This document shows, piece by piece, positions 1 through 7,655 of a DNA stretch of 64,000 bases. The notes under the pieces were generated by a model that was not told where the DNA came from, ran no database searches, and saw nothing but the letters and a program-made list of their open reading frames with translations. The translations under genes were made by a program, and so were the position numbers. The stretch is from Scleroderma bovista (lineage: Eukaryota > Basidiomycota > Agaricomycetes > Boletales > Sclerodermataceae): assembly GCA_037178675.1 (NCBI GenBank), contig JAYMGJ010000274.1, positions 25,590 to 89,589 of the forward strand, written 5' to 3'. The stretch's first letter is position 1. Each line of letters opens with the position of its first letter.

Positions 1-1317
1 GATGATGGAGTATTGTCATTAGAGATGACAGCTGGGGATGGAGTAGGATGGGCATCCTGGGTAACCTGATCAACAGCAGCGACAAGAAGTTGTAGTCCAG
101 AGATGGGGAAATCATGAGTCGATAGGAGAGTAGTCTGCTCTTCTTCTTCCAAAGTGAATACAAGGATAGGGGGAGTAGGATCGGTGGCAGGAGCAGGTAC
201 AGAGTCAGCAGAATATGATGGAGGAGGATCATCGTTACTGGATGAGACAGGGGGCTCTGGAGCTTGAGCAGTGGGTTCTTCAGCATCAGAGTTGTCCATA
301 TGAGCATGCAAGTAGATCAAAAGGTTAAGCATGGAGCGTCTCTCTTCCTCACGAATCTGGGCACAGAGATAGGCAATAGCAGGGTGAAGTGGCTCAACAG
401 CATTGTCACCGACAGCTTCAATATGCCTGGCAACAACACGGAGAGCTTCATCGAGAGTAGGAGACTGGTTGGCAGGTGCACTGGTAGGAACAGGAGGAGG
501 AGATCCAGGAGAAGTAGGATGCGATGACAGTGGATCAGGGACTGAAGGAGAAGATGTTCCATTGCAAGTGGGCAGTTCAGCAGGAGGTGATGAAGGGGGA
601 TCAGGAGCTTCACTGGTGGCAAGAGGGAAATCTAGATTCATAGTCAAGAAAGGGGGATGGGGATAGAATCGAGTATAGGCAGTCCCAAAATGCACAACTC
701 TGCCAGTAGGATTGGTTATAGACTCTTCGCTGATGATGTCCATACGAGTGTGCAGGATGAGATAATCCTGGTAAGGAGTTCCAAATTCGTCAACACCTTC
801 TTGAGCAGGGAGAGCGTAGCAGGTCTCTAGATTGAGGCCTGAGAGAGGTACCAATCGACTAGTAGTCAATAGCATTCTGTCAAGGAAGGAGTGACCCTCT
901 TGTTCATGAATCCTAGCACAGATGCGAGCGATAACAGGGTGTTCTTCAGCAGCTGCAGTATTTCCAGGAGTCTCAATCTGTTCAATAATCCTTTGAAGAG
1001 CTTCATTTGCAGAGAAATTGGGGTCAGGAGATGGAGGATTATACTCGCGGAGCACAGAAGACATGGGAGATGAAGACTGAGAGAGTGGAGGGGATATATG
1101 AGCTGGAGAGACGTAGCGCACTGGACCAGGTGGCATTATAGGAGAACCAGGAGGCGAAAACAGTATAGGAAGAGCAGTCTCAGATGAGGGGGGATTGGCA
1201 TCAGGAGCATCAGGAAGGTCCAGTAAATGATCTGAAAGAATATCCAGAGTCACAGGATCATGGGGGGATGAATATGGAGCTGCAGATTCTTCTTCCATCT
1301 CGCTGTCTGGCTCAAGA
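1..1317 (-). CDS. El-0 long-LTR retroelement, distal part of gag-protease polyprotein (continues off window)
   Basis: Reading the minus strand from 1317 to base 1 gives one frame open for about 438 codons with no stop. It is the continuation of the ORF that ends artificially at 7656: removing El-1 and one copy of its CAAGA target duplication joins ...ATLE-PDSEMEEE in frame. The segment lies C-terminal to the protease domain. It is rich in Pro, Ser and acidic residues and contains two related helical modules. I see no reverse transcriptase motifs in it, so RT must lie beyond the window edge or be supplied elsewhere. It has no ATG at its start because it is an internal piece. Function of this linker is unknown. 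Confidence 0.85.
296..1007 (-). repeat. Duplicated ~50-residue helical module inside the El-0 linker
   Basis: Two stretches of the El-0 frame, coded at about 1007-864 and 452-296, share a pattern: (N/D)EAL then two hydrophobics, IE, G-(N/D)-x-A, HP(V/A)IA, CA(R/Q)I then (H/R)E(Q/E)E, and a hydrophobic LL end. Pro/Ser-rich spacer separates them. This looks like an old internal duplication of a charged alpha-helical domain. I do not recognise the domain. Confidence 0.6.
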
Positions 1318-1687
1318 TGAGATGACCCTAGGCAGAACACCAAGGACCCAACCACACGCTAAGGCTCTGAGAGGATAGGACGCGAGTATCTAGAGCAAAG
1401 ACCCAAGATGAGCTCGAATAGGGAGCCTCTGGGTGCTGGATTGCACGGTATATATACTACTATACACGAGGGCTACGCGAGGCTATCCATTAGGCTACGT
1501 GCAGGTGGAAGGCTATGTAATGACATCACTGTGGAGCTAAGGCTATGCGTAATGATGTCAAGGGTGGCAGTGTGTACAGCACGAGGTACAGGTCTAGACT
1601 AGGTAGATAAGATAGAGGCTGTACACTAAGATAAGATAAACGCTATCTAATCGCAGATTAGATAAGATAAAAAGTTGGATCGTAACA
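1318..1687 (-). repeat. El-1 3' LTR (370 bp)
   Basis: Direct repeat of 7286-7655. On the element strand it begins TGTTACGATCC and ends ATCTCA. The polypurine tract CTGAGGGGGGAGTAG lies directly upstream, at 1688-1702, and overlaps the pol stop codon. Confidence 0.95.
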
Positions 1688-1702
1688 CTACTCCCCCCTC
1701 AG
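1688..1702 (-). other. El-1 polypurine tract
   Basis: On the minus strand the sequence CTGAGGGGGGAGTAG abuts the 3' LTR. This is the expected plus-strand DNA primer position. The El-2 copy has the same tract at 23251-23265. Confidence 0.85.
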
Positions 1703-4700
1703 GTGCAGGATTCCAGACTGCAGAACTGAGCGTCGCAAACCGTGAGGTTTTCGGGGATACGACTAAATAACGAGTCAAAGTCCGTTCGGGCCATACGAAG
1801 CTTCCGGGGAGCAGAGGGGTTTTCTCGGTAAAAGCGCTCGACTACCAGAGGAGAATTCTTTAAATTCGATGAGGGCTCCCATGTTCTCTCATGTTCTTCG
1901 TACCCTTTCCAGTGTACCAAATACTGGAGCTGTCTTTTATAAATACGAGAGGCTACTATATAGTCCACCTCATATTCCTCATCGCGTTCTTCAGAGACAC
2001 GTACCGGGCCGGGCCGAGACACGGGCTGTCCGGGAAGAGGACCTAAATAAGGTTTAACTCGAGAAACATTCACAACCGGGTGAATCCGAAGAGTTTTCGG
2101 GAGCTTAAGCTCGACCGCATTCGGGGTTATACGAGTGACCTCATAGGGACCAATCCACTTCTCCGTAAGCTTCTTAGAAGCACGATTTAGCATACGAAGG
2201 TTGTCCGTAGAAAGCCAAACTTGTTGGCCTACAGCATAGTCCGGGGCGGGATTTCTATGCTTATCCGCCTGAAGCTTCATATTTCGTTTTGCCTTCTCAG
2301 AAGACTCAACAACTTTATTAAATATGGCGGCAAAGTCCTTAGCCGCTGGGGCTACTGTGTCGACCGGCTCAACACCCATACGAGGGGAATAACTCCGGGT
2401 GATTCCAAACGGTGAATCAGTGGTTACCTCCGAAACCGTGTTGTTCCAAACGAACTGGGCAATTTTGATCCATTTGGCCCATTCGCTTTGACGATCATTA
2501 ACGTAAGTTCGGAGATACTGATTAATTTCGCGGTTCAACCGCTCCGTTTGACCATCAGTTTGAGGGTGAAACGCCGTAGACATTTTCCTTTTAATGCCTA
2601 AGAGTCTATACAACTCCCCCAGGAAGTTGCTTGCAAAGACCGATCCGCGGTCTGACACGACGGAAGACGGGAGTCCATGCTGACACCAGACATGATCTCT
2701 AAATAACTCAGCGGTTGACAAGGCGGTTTCCTCTTTAGTGCAAGGCACAAACACGACCTCCTTGGAGAACCGATCAACCACGACTAATATATAATTGTAA
2801 CCGAGGGATTCCGGCATCTCGGTAAAGTCCATAGTGACGTCAAGCCACGGGCCGCTAGGGGTAGGGAGAGGAATAAGACTTCCAGAAGTCTTTTGATTCG
2901 ACACCTTGGACTGTTGGCACTTTTGACAGTGCTTTACGTAGGTTTGAATCTGCTCTTTCATCCCTTTCCAAGAATAATGCTTCCTGAGCGCGTTATACGT
3001 AGCTTTTACTCCCTTATGACCAGCAACAGGAGTATCGTGAAAGTTCGTAATGAGCGATTGTCGCTCTTCGTAAGACTGATCAGTGACGTCGATCAGTTTA
3101 ATAGATACCGGTTTTAACAGGACCTGGTCCTTGTTATCGTCGGAACTAGATACGTAATGATCCGATCGCCTGCTAAGCGGATCTGCAACGTGCATCTGGG
3201 TTCCCTTTTTATAGATAAGTGAATAGTTAAACCGCGTCATCCACATCTGCCAGCGCGCTTGGCGCTTAGACAAGTTCTGTGACTTGGTAAAGTACGTTAA
3301 ATTGTGGTGGTCCGTGTAGATCTCAAAGGCATAAGGAGTGGCCTCGAGATAATGGCGCCAGGCCTCAGTTGCTTTTATAATGGCCAGCATTTCTTTATCG
3401 TGAATAGGATAATTTCGTTCTGGAGGCGTCATGGAATGTGACATGTACGCTACGGGTCTGAATTCGCCGTCTTCGCACTTCACGGATATCACTCCCCCGA
3501 CGGCGAACTCAGACGCATCGGTTTCGAGGCGGAATTCGCGGTCCTGGTCAGGGTACTGAAGTACCGGAGCACGAGTAAAGGCGGCTTTCAAAGCTTCAAA
3601 CGCAGCGCGTTCCTTTTCTCCAAAGCTAAATACTGTGTCTTTACACGTAAGGTCCGTCATGGGTCTAGCCATGATCGCATAATCTTTAATGAAACGTCTA
3701 TAGAAATTACCGAGACCTAAGAACGCGCGAACCTGCTTTACGTTCGTTGGCTCAGGCCATTTCAAAATAGCATTAACTTTTTCAGGGTCCATTTTGATAC
3801 CATCCCGTGACACGATCATACCGAGGAAGTCGACTTCGGTGACTCTGAAGCGACACTTCTCAGGTTTGACAAACAAGTCGTTATCACGTAAACGTTTCAA
3901 AACTTCCAGCACAATTCTATTATGCTTTTCCTGATCGTCCGTATCCGTAAATATCATAAGGTCGTCGATATACACCACGCAGACATCCGACATATCATGG
4001 AAGATTTCATTCATCATCTTTTGGAATGTCGCAGGTGAATTACAGAGACCGAAATACATAACTAACGGCTCGAAAGCCCCTTTGTGCGTTACAAACGCAG
4101 CCTTCCACTCATCGCCTTCGCGAATCCTCACATTGTTGTAACCCCAACGAAGATCCATCTTCGTGAAAAGTTTGCAACCCTTAAGCTTGTCAACAAGCTG
4201 AGAGATAAGCGGCAGCGGATAGTTATTTTTAATTGTCCAGTCGTTTACGTAACGGTAATCCTGTACCATGCGCTTCTTGCCGTCCTTTTTTGGGATAAAG
4301 AAGACCGGTGACGTCTGCTGACTAATAGAAGGCCGAATGTATCCTTTAGCGAGTTGATCATCAAGGAACGATTCGACTTCTTTTTGCTCATCAACAGAGA
4401 GCGGAATAAGTCTTCCCTTTTTGGGCGGGAAGTCTTCTTTCAGATCAATTCCATGATCCCAAGGTTTTCTTAGCGGCATGCGCTCTGACGACTTTTTACT
4501 AAACACATCTAAGAACTCCCAGTACTCTTTAGGGACCTGCTTCTGAGCCTCCTCTAGGGTCGACTCATCGATAGTGACCTTTGATTCATGAGTTTTCAAA
4601 GCTTGTACCCAAGTTTCCTGAGACTCATTTTCTCGTAATAACTTAGCAAAGCGTGTCTCCAAAAGTAACTTGCACTCTGGAGGACACCTTGTTAAATTAA

Positions 4701-5478
4701 CTTTGCCTGTTACCCAATCTATATCGGGGTTGTGCTTCTGAAGCCAGGTGTGGCCAAGGATAAGCGGCACTTTTCCAAGGCACGTGACGGCACACCACAG
4801 CTTTTCAGCATGTTTTCCAATACCGACTGTTAACAATACATAATGCGTGATGTCACCCTCCTGATTCCTAGTGCCATCTACGTTAAGCACAGGGACGGGT
4901 TTCACCAGCTTAGATAACTGAAGCCGTCGATCAAGAGCCCAACTCTTGTCAACAAAACAACCAGTAGCGCCACTGTCTAGCAGAGCGTCTACTTTAATAG
5001 TGTTAAGCGGTCCGTGGATGCAGACCGGTACCGTCACTTCACGTTCCATTGTGAAGGACCTTCGTAAGTCCATGAGAACTTCCAAGTCGCCGGCGGGACT
5101 TTCCGGTTCCTTAGATGCCAAAGAAGGAGAAGAAATATTTTTATTCGATCGGGAATTAAGCACGCTCGATTTTACTTCCGGCGCCGAGCCCTTTGCAGGG
5201 ACCCCCTTAGAAGGTACAGTATAGTCCGAGTCACAGTCCATAGTATCAACAGACAACACAGAGTAGCGAGAAGGAGAAACAGAAACAGGAGAAACTACCG
5301 AAGACACTTTTTTGTGGGTTTTCGCTATTTTTGTACGTAACAAAGCAATGCGGTATTTAAATATTTCCTGCACTGCAGGAGTAGTAGCGCAAGAAAGTCT
5401 ATAGTCCAGAATTCGTACAGCTAAGTCCGATGAAGACTCGAGAGCGAGGATGCCCGTTTTATCCTCACTCTTTAGTCT
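1699..5478 (-). CDS. pol: El-1 Pol polyprotein (protease, RT, RNase H, integrase, chromodomain)
   Basis: About 1259 codons counted from the -1 frameshift site. An internal ATG at 5373 would give 1224 residues. Domains in order: aspartic protease with LLDSGATGCF; reverse transcriptase with KKDGKKRMVQDYR and the catalytic YIDDLMIF box; RNase H with LETDASEFAVGG and YTDHHNL; integrase with the HHCC finger (GHKGVKATYNALRKHY...CQKCQQSK) and the D-D-E core (DVTMDFTEMP, VSDRGSVFASNF, ERLNREINQYLR); a GPY-like segment (KWIGPYEVT); and a C-terminal chromodomain (YEVDYIVASR...YLVHWKGYEEHERTWEP). Length and order fit a chromovirus. No internal stop or frameshift is seen. The chromodomain suggests integration directed to marked chromatin, which is known for this group and inferred here. 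Confidence 0.95.
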   Translation of the reverse strand, partial: RLKSEDKTGILALESSSDLAVRILDYRLSCATTPAVQEIFKYRIALLRTKIAKTHKKVSSVVSPVSVSPSRYSVLSVDTMDCDSDYTVPSKGVPAKGSAPEVKSSVLNSRSNKNISSPSLASKEPESPAGDLEVLMDLRRSFTMEREVTVPVCIHGPLNTIKVDALLDSGATGCFVDKSWALDRRLQLSKLVKPVPVLNVDGTRNQEGDITHYVLLTVGIGKHAEKLWCAVTCLGKVPLILGHTWLQKHNPDIDWVTGKVNLTRCPPECKLLLETRFAKLLRENESQETWVQALKTHESKVTIDESTLEEAQKQVPKEYWEFLDVFSKKSSERMPLRKPWDHGIDLKEDFPPKKGRLIPLSVDEQKEVESFLDDQLAKGYIRPSISQQTSPVFFIPKKDGKKRMVQDYRYVNDWTIKNNYPLPLISQLVDKLKGCKLFTKMDLRWGYNNVRIREGDEWKAAFVTHKGAFEPLVMYFGLCNSPATFQKMMNEIFHDMSDVCVVYIDDLMIFTDTDDQEKHNRIVLEVLKRLRDNDLFVKPEKCRFRVTEVDFLGMIVSRDGIKMDPEKVNAILKWPEPTNVKQVRAFLGLGNFYRRFIKDYAIMARPMTDLTCKDTVFSFGEKERAAFEALKAAFTRAPVLQYPDQDREFRLETDASEFAVGGVISVKCEDGEFRPVAYMSHSMTPPERNYPIHDKEMLAIIKATEAWRHYLEATPYAFEIYTDHHNLTYFTKSQNLSKRQARWQMWMTRFNYSLIYKKGTQMHVADPLSRRSDHYVSSSDDNKDQVLLKPVSIKLIDVTDQSYEERQSLITNFHDTPVAGHKGVKATYNALRKHYSWKGMKEQIQTYVKHCQKCQQSKVSNQKTSGSLIPLPTPSGPWLDVTMDFTEMPESLGYNYILVVVDRFSKEVVFVPCTKEETALSTAELFRDHVWCQHGLPSSVVSDRGSVFASNFLGELYRLLGIKRKMSTAFHPQTDGQTERLNREINQYLRTYVNDRQSEWAKWIKIAQFVWNNTVSEVTTDSPFGITRSYSPRMGVEPVDTVAPAAKDFAAIFNKVVESSEKAKRNMKLQADKHRNPAPDYAVGQQVWLSTDNLRMLNRASKKLTEKWIGPYEVTRITPNAVELKLPKTLRIHPVVNVSRVKPYLGPLPGQPVSRPGPVRVSEERDEEYEVDYIVASRIYKRQLQYLVHWKGYEEHERTWEPSSNLKNSPLVVERFYRENPSAPRKLRMARTDFDSLFSRIPENLTVCDAQFCSLESCT

Positions 5479-6470
5479 TTTAAATCCCTGAAGAACGCCT
5501 GCATTTCTGCAAACGTCATTCCTCTTACCGCATTTAGCCGGTCATCCTCCGGCTGGGCTTGCGTTGCCCGTGCCTGTGGTTGCCCACGATGAGGGCGACG
5601 CGGCTTTGTGCACTCACGTGCAATGTGGCCAAACAATTGGCAATTGTAGCATTGGGGCCCTTTACCCCTTTGCTGGTTCACCTCAACGGCACCTATGTCC
5701 ATCGGGACACCACTCCCCGATGCGGCTGAAGACGAATATGACTGGCCCTGGTAATACCGGGCAGAGCCTTGCCCTTGGAGGTTGATGAGGAAGAGTTCCT
5801 GGGCTCTTCCCATCGCACGAGCAGAGTTTGCGAGTCGCTCGTAGGTGTCTCGACGCATTCCCTGTATGTAAATTTGCTCCAGGAGCTTTCTCTGGAGCGC
5901 ACGTTCGAGCAAGTCACGGGCGTACTCATTCCCACAGTCTCCCTGGTTCTTGAGCGCCTCGAACTGCGCTAAGAAGTCATCAATTCTTTGCCTCGGGCCC
6001 TGCCTAAGGCGGAGTAGTTGGGCACGTGCCCACTCAGCATTGTTTCCGGGGAGAAAGAACCTCTCTATCTCCTCCGCGAAGTCATTCCAAGCAGGCCAGG
6101 CCGGAGGGGGCGGGAGCTGTCCGGCTGGGACGGGCGGGGCGTTGGTGAGAGCCTGGGCTGCTGCCATGCAGCCATCCAGACGGACTTGAGCCCACCGACC
6201 AGCTTTCGGGCCAGTGAGCCGGGAGAGAACTGCTGCGGTGACCTGGGCATCGTTCGCCCCCTCCATCGAGATCTGTAACCAAACCTTGATTTTGGACCAC
6301 CACTCGTGGAACTTCTGAGGGGAGCCATCGTAACTCCCGGGATCCGCAACCACCTTCTTGCGCGGCGGCGGTGGAGGGTGAGGCTGTGCAGCCGCAAGGG
6401 CTGCGATATGCGCCTGGAGGTCAATTTGCCCCTGGATAAGCTGTCCGAGGAGCTGGTTAAGGTCTGCCAT
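5472..6470 (-). CDS. gag: El-1 Gag with CCHC zinc knuckle
   Basis: 332 residues, starting MADLNQLLGQLIQGQ. The N-terminal half holds a retrotransposon-gag (capsid-like) region including WARAQLLRLRQGPRQRIDDFLAQFEAL. A CCHC knuckle CYNCQLFGHIAREC lies near residue 275, for RNA packaging. The start ATG follows the stop of a short upstream frame by 6 nt and is conserved in El-2. The stop at 5472-5474 lies just past the slippery site, so Gag is the default product and Gag-Pol the minor one. Confidence 0.93.
   Translation of the reverse strand: MADLNQLLGQLIQGQIDLQAHIAALAAAQPHPPPPPRKKVVADPGSYDGSPQKFHEWWSKIKVWLQISMEGANDAQVTAAVLSRLTGPKAGRWAQVRLDGCMAAAQALTNAPPVPAGQLPPPPAWPAWNDFAEEIERFFLPGNNAEWARAQLLRLRQGPRQRIDDFLAQFEALKNQGDCGNEYARDLLERALQRKLLEQIYIQGMRRDTYERLANSARAMGRAQELFLINLQGQGSARYYQGQSYSSSAASGSGVPMDIGAVEVNQQRGKGPQCYNCQLFGHIARECTKPRRPHRGQPQARATQAQPEDDRLNAVRGMTFAEMQAFFRDLKD
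5478..5484 (-). promoter_or_regulatory. -1 ribosomal frameshift heptamer T TTA AAA at the gag-pol junction (El-1)
   Basis: In the gag frame the last codons read GAT TTA AAA GAC TAA, so T TTA AAA is a canonical X XXY YYZ slippery heptamer two codons before the gag stop. Pol is in the -1 frame and open through this site. The El-2 copy keeps it at 19462-19468. A downstream stimulatory structure was not assessed. Confidence 0.7.
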
Positions 6471-6476
6471 GAGGAC

Positions 6477-6752
6477 CTAGTAGGGGTGGAGGCGGGAATA
6501 GGGGGTAGGTCTTTGTTTAACCGGTCGAAGACGGGAGGACCGGAACGTGTGGCGGCGAGCGAGCGGGAGGTCTGGCAGGGGCGGAACAGGAAGGGAACGG
6601 TGGAAGCCGAGGAGGACTTGGATTTCGAAGTCGCTGACAAGGCGACTGTAGGCGGCAACGGCGTTGGTGAACTGGAACTCCTCTTCGATTGCTGACTCCC
6701 TTTCTTGTACTTTGACAAGGGTGTCAGGGCGGGGACCGTAAATGATCGCCAA
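6477..6752 (-). CDS. ORF0: conserved short frame directly upstream of El-1 gag, no ATG found
   Basis: An open frame of about 91 codons (AIIYGPRPDTLVKVQERES... ending PTPYSRLHPY) stops 6 nt before the gag ATG. The frame stays open upstream to about 6853 without an in-frame ATG. El-2 carries the same frame (18186-18473 and upstream) with no indel across this stretch. By eye I count 9 synonymous against 7 amino-acid-changing differences, fewer changes than neutral drift would give. It may be an N-terminal Gag extension reached by splicing or a non-ATG start, or a leader constrained as RNA. I do not recognise a family. Confidence 0.4.
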   Translation of the reverse strand: MAIIYGPRPDTLVKVQERESAIEEEFQFTNAVAAYSRLVSDFEIQVLLGFHRSLPVPPLPDLPLARRHTFRSSRLRPVKQRPTPYSRLHPY

Positions 6753-7272
6753 GCGCTCCTGTTGCGCTTCGACAAGGTGGCGAGGGAAGTGGTAAGGTAT
6801 GGTGGTTATCGTAAGGGGTGACGTAGGAGTAAGTTTACTTTGGGACTAGATCCCCACAGTTGTTCCACTAAACTAAGCGTAAGACTTTGTTCGCCTGTCG
6901 CGCTCGCCGGGTCAGGGCAGTGGCACAGCTATGCAAAGAACAAACGGCTAGTGGCTGCAGATCACAAGGTCTACCTCTGCACGGGCGCAGGAACTATGGA
7001 GTATGTATGTCTCAATCGCCTTGAGGCTGCGAACCTCTCTTGAACGGGCGCCGACCTTCAGACACCAGGCACGACCCTGGGCTGGTGTACAGTACGTAAA
7101 GGTAACGGTGCTAGAAACTCCCAATGCCGAAGCACTACGGGAACGGCACTAAAGGCTGGCCGTGAACGAAACGGAAGGTGTGAAGATGAAGCTCCTTAAC
7201 CCTGGAGTCCGGGTATAGTTTCCCTTTACTAGGCTGGGGAACAGCGCGTGGAAGAACAAGTAGATGTTTTAG
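6753..7272 (-). other. El-1 5' leader
   Basis: About 520 bp between the primer site and ORF0. No convincing ORF. It is closely conserved with the El-2 leader (17677-18185), as expected for an RNA leader with packaging signals. Confidence 0.6.
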
Positions 7273-7283
7273 ATTCGAGCTCA
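7273..7283 (-). promoter_or_regulatory. El-1 self-priming primer binding site
   Basis: Two bases after the 5' LTR the element strand reads TGAGCTCGAAT. Its exact reverse complement ATTCGAGCTCA lies inside the LTR (complement of 7377-7387), where the RNA should begin. No TGG-type tRNA primer site is present. The same arrangement is in El-2 (17562-17572 with 17666-17676). Confidence 0.75.
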
Positions 7284-7285
7284 GG

Positions 7286-7655
7286 TGAGATGACCCTAGG
7301 CAGAACACCAAGGACCCAACCACACGCTAAGGCTCTGAGAGGATAGGACGCGAGTATCTAGAGCAAAGACCCAAGATGAGCTCGAATAGGGAGCCTCTGG
7401 GTGCTGGATTGCACGGTATATATACTACTATACACGAGGGCTACGCGAGGCTATCCATTAGGCTACGTGCAGGTGGAAGGCTATGTAATGACATCACTGT
7501 GGAGCTAAGGCTATGCGTAATGATGTCAAGGGTGGCAGCGTGTACAGCACGAGGTACAGGTCTAGACTAGGTAGATAAGATAGAGGCTGTACACTAAGAT
7601 AAGATAAACGCTATCTAATCGCAGATTAGATAAGATAAAAAGTTGGATCGTAACA
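7286..7655 (-). repeat. El-1 5' LTR with promoter
   Basis: 370 bp. On the element strand a TATATATA box (about 7416-7424) lies about 37 bp before ATTCGAGCTCA (7387-7377), the inferred RNA start. That gives U3 of about 268 bp and R plus U5 of about 102 bp. Near the left end is a palindrome CTAATCTGCGATTAG. Confidence 0.93.

Larger units (their letters stand above)
1318..7655 (-). mobile_element. El-1: intact Ty3/gypsy chromovirus LTR retrotransposon, nested in El-0
   Basis: The element is 6338 bp, bounded by two 370-bp LTRs (1318-1687 and 7286-7655) that start TG and end CA on the element strand. Both flanks carry the 5-bp target duplication CAAGA (1313-1317 and 7656-7660). By eye the LTRs differ at one position (T at 1570 versus C in the other copy), so the insertion is recent. 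Gag and pol frames are open, with AP, RT, RNase H, integrase and chromodomain all present. It sits inside the El-0 gag-protease ORF and is antisense to nothing else visible. It is the best candidate in the window for a still competent element. Confidence 0.95.

Noticed and set aside
264..666. Plus-strand short ORFs over 264-1602
   Set aside because: Antisense shadows of the El-0 frame and of the El-1 LTR. The plus-strand 64-codon frame at 1408 and 7376 is just the LTR.
6065..6775. Minus-strand 236-codon frame overlapping El-1 gag
   Set aside because: Arg/Ser/Pro-rich alternative frame of gag, broken in El-2 at the gag deletion, with no independent support.
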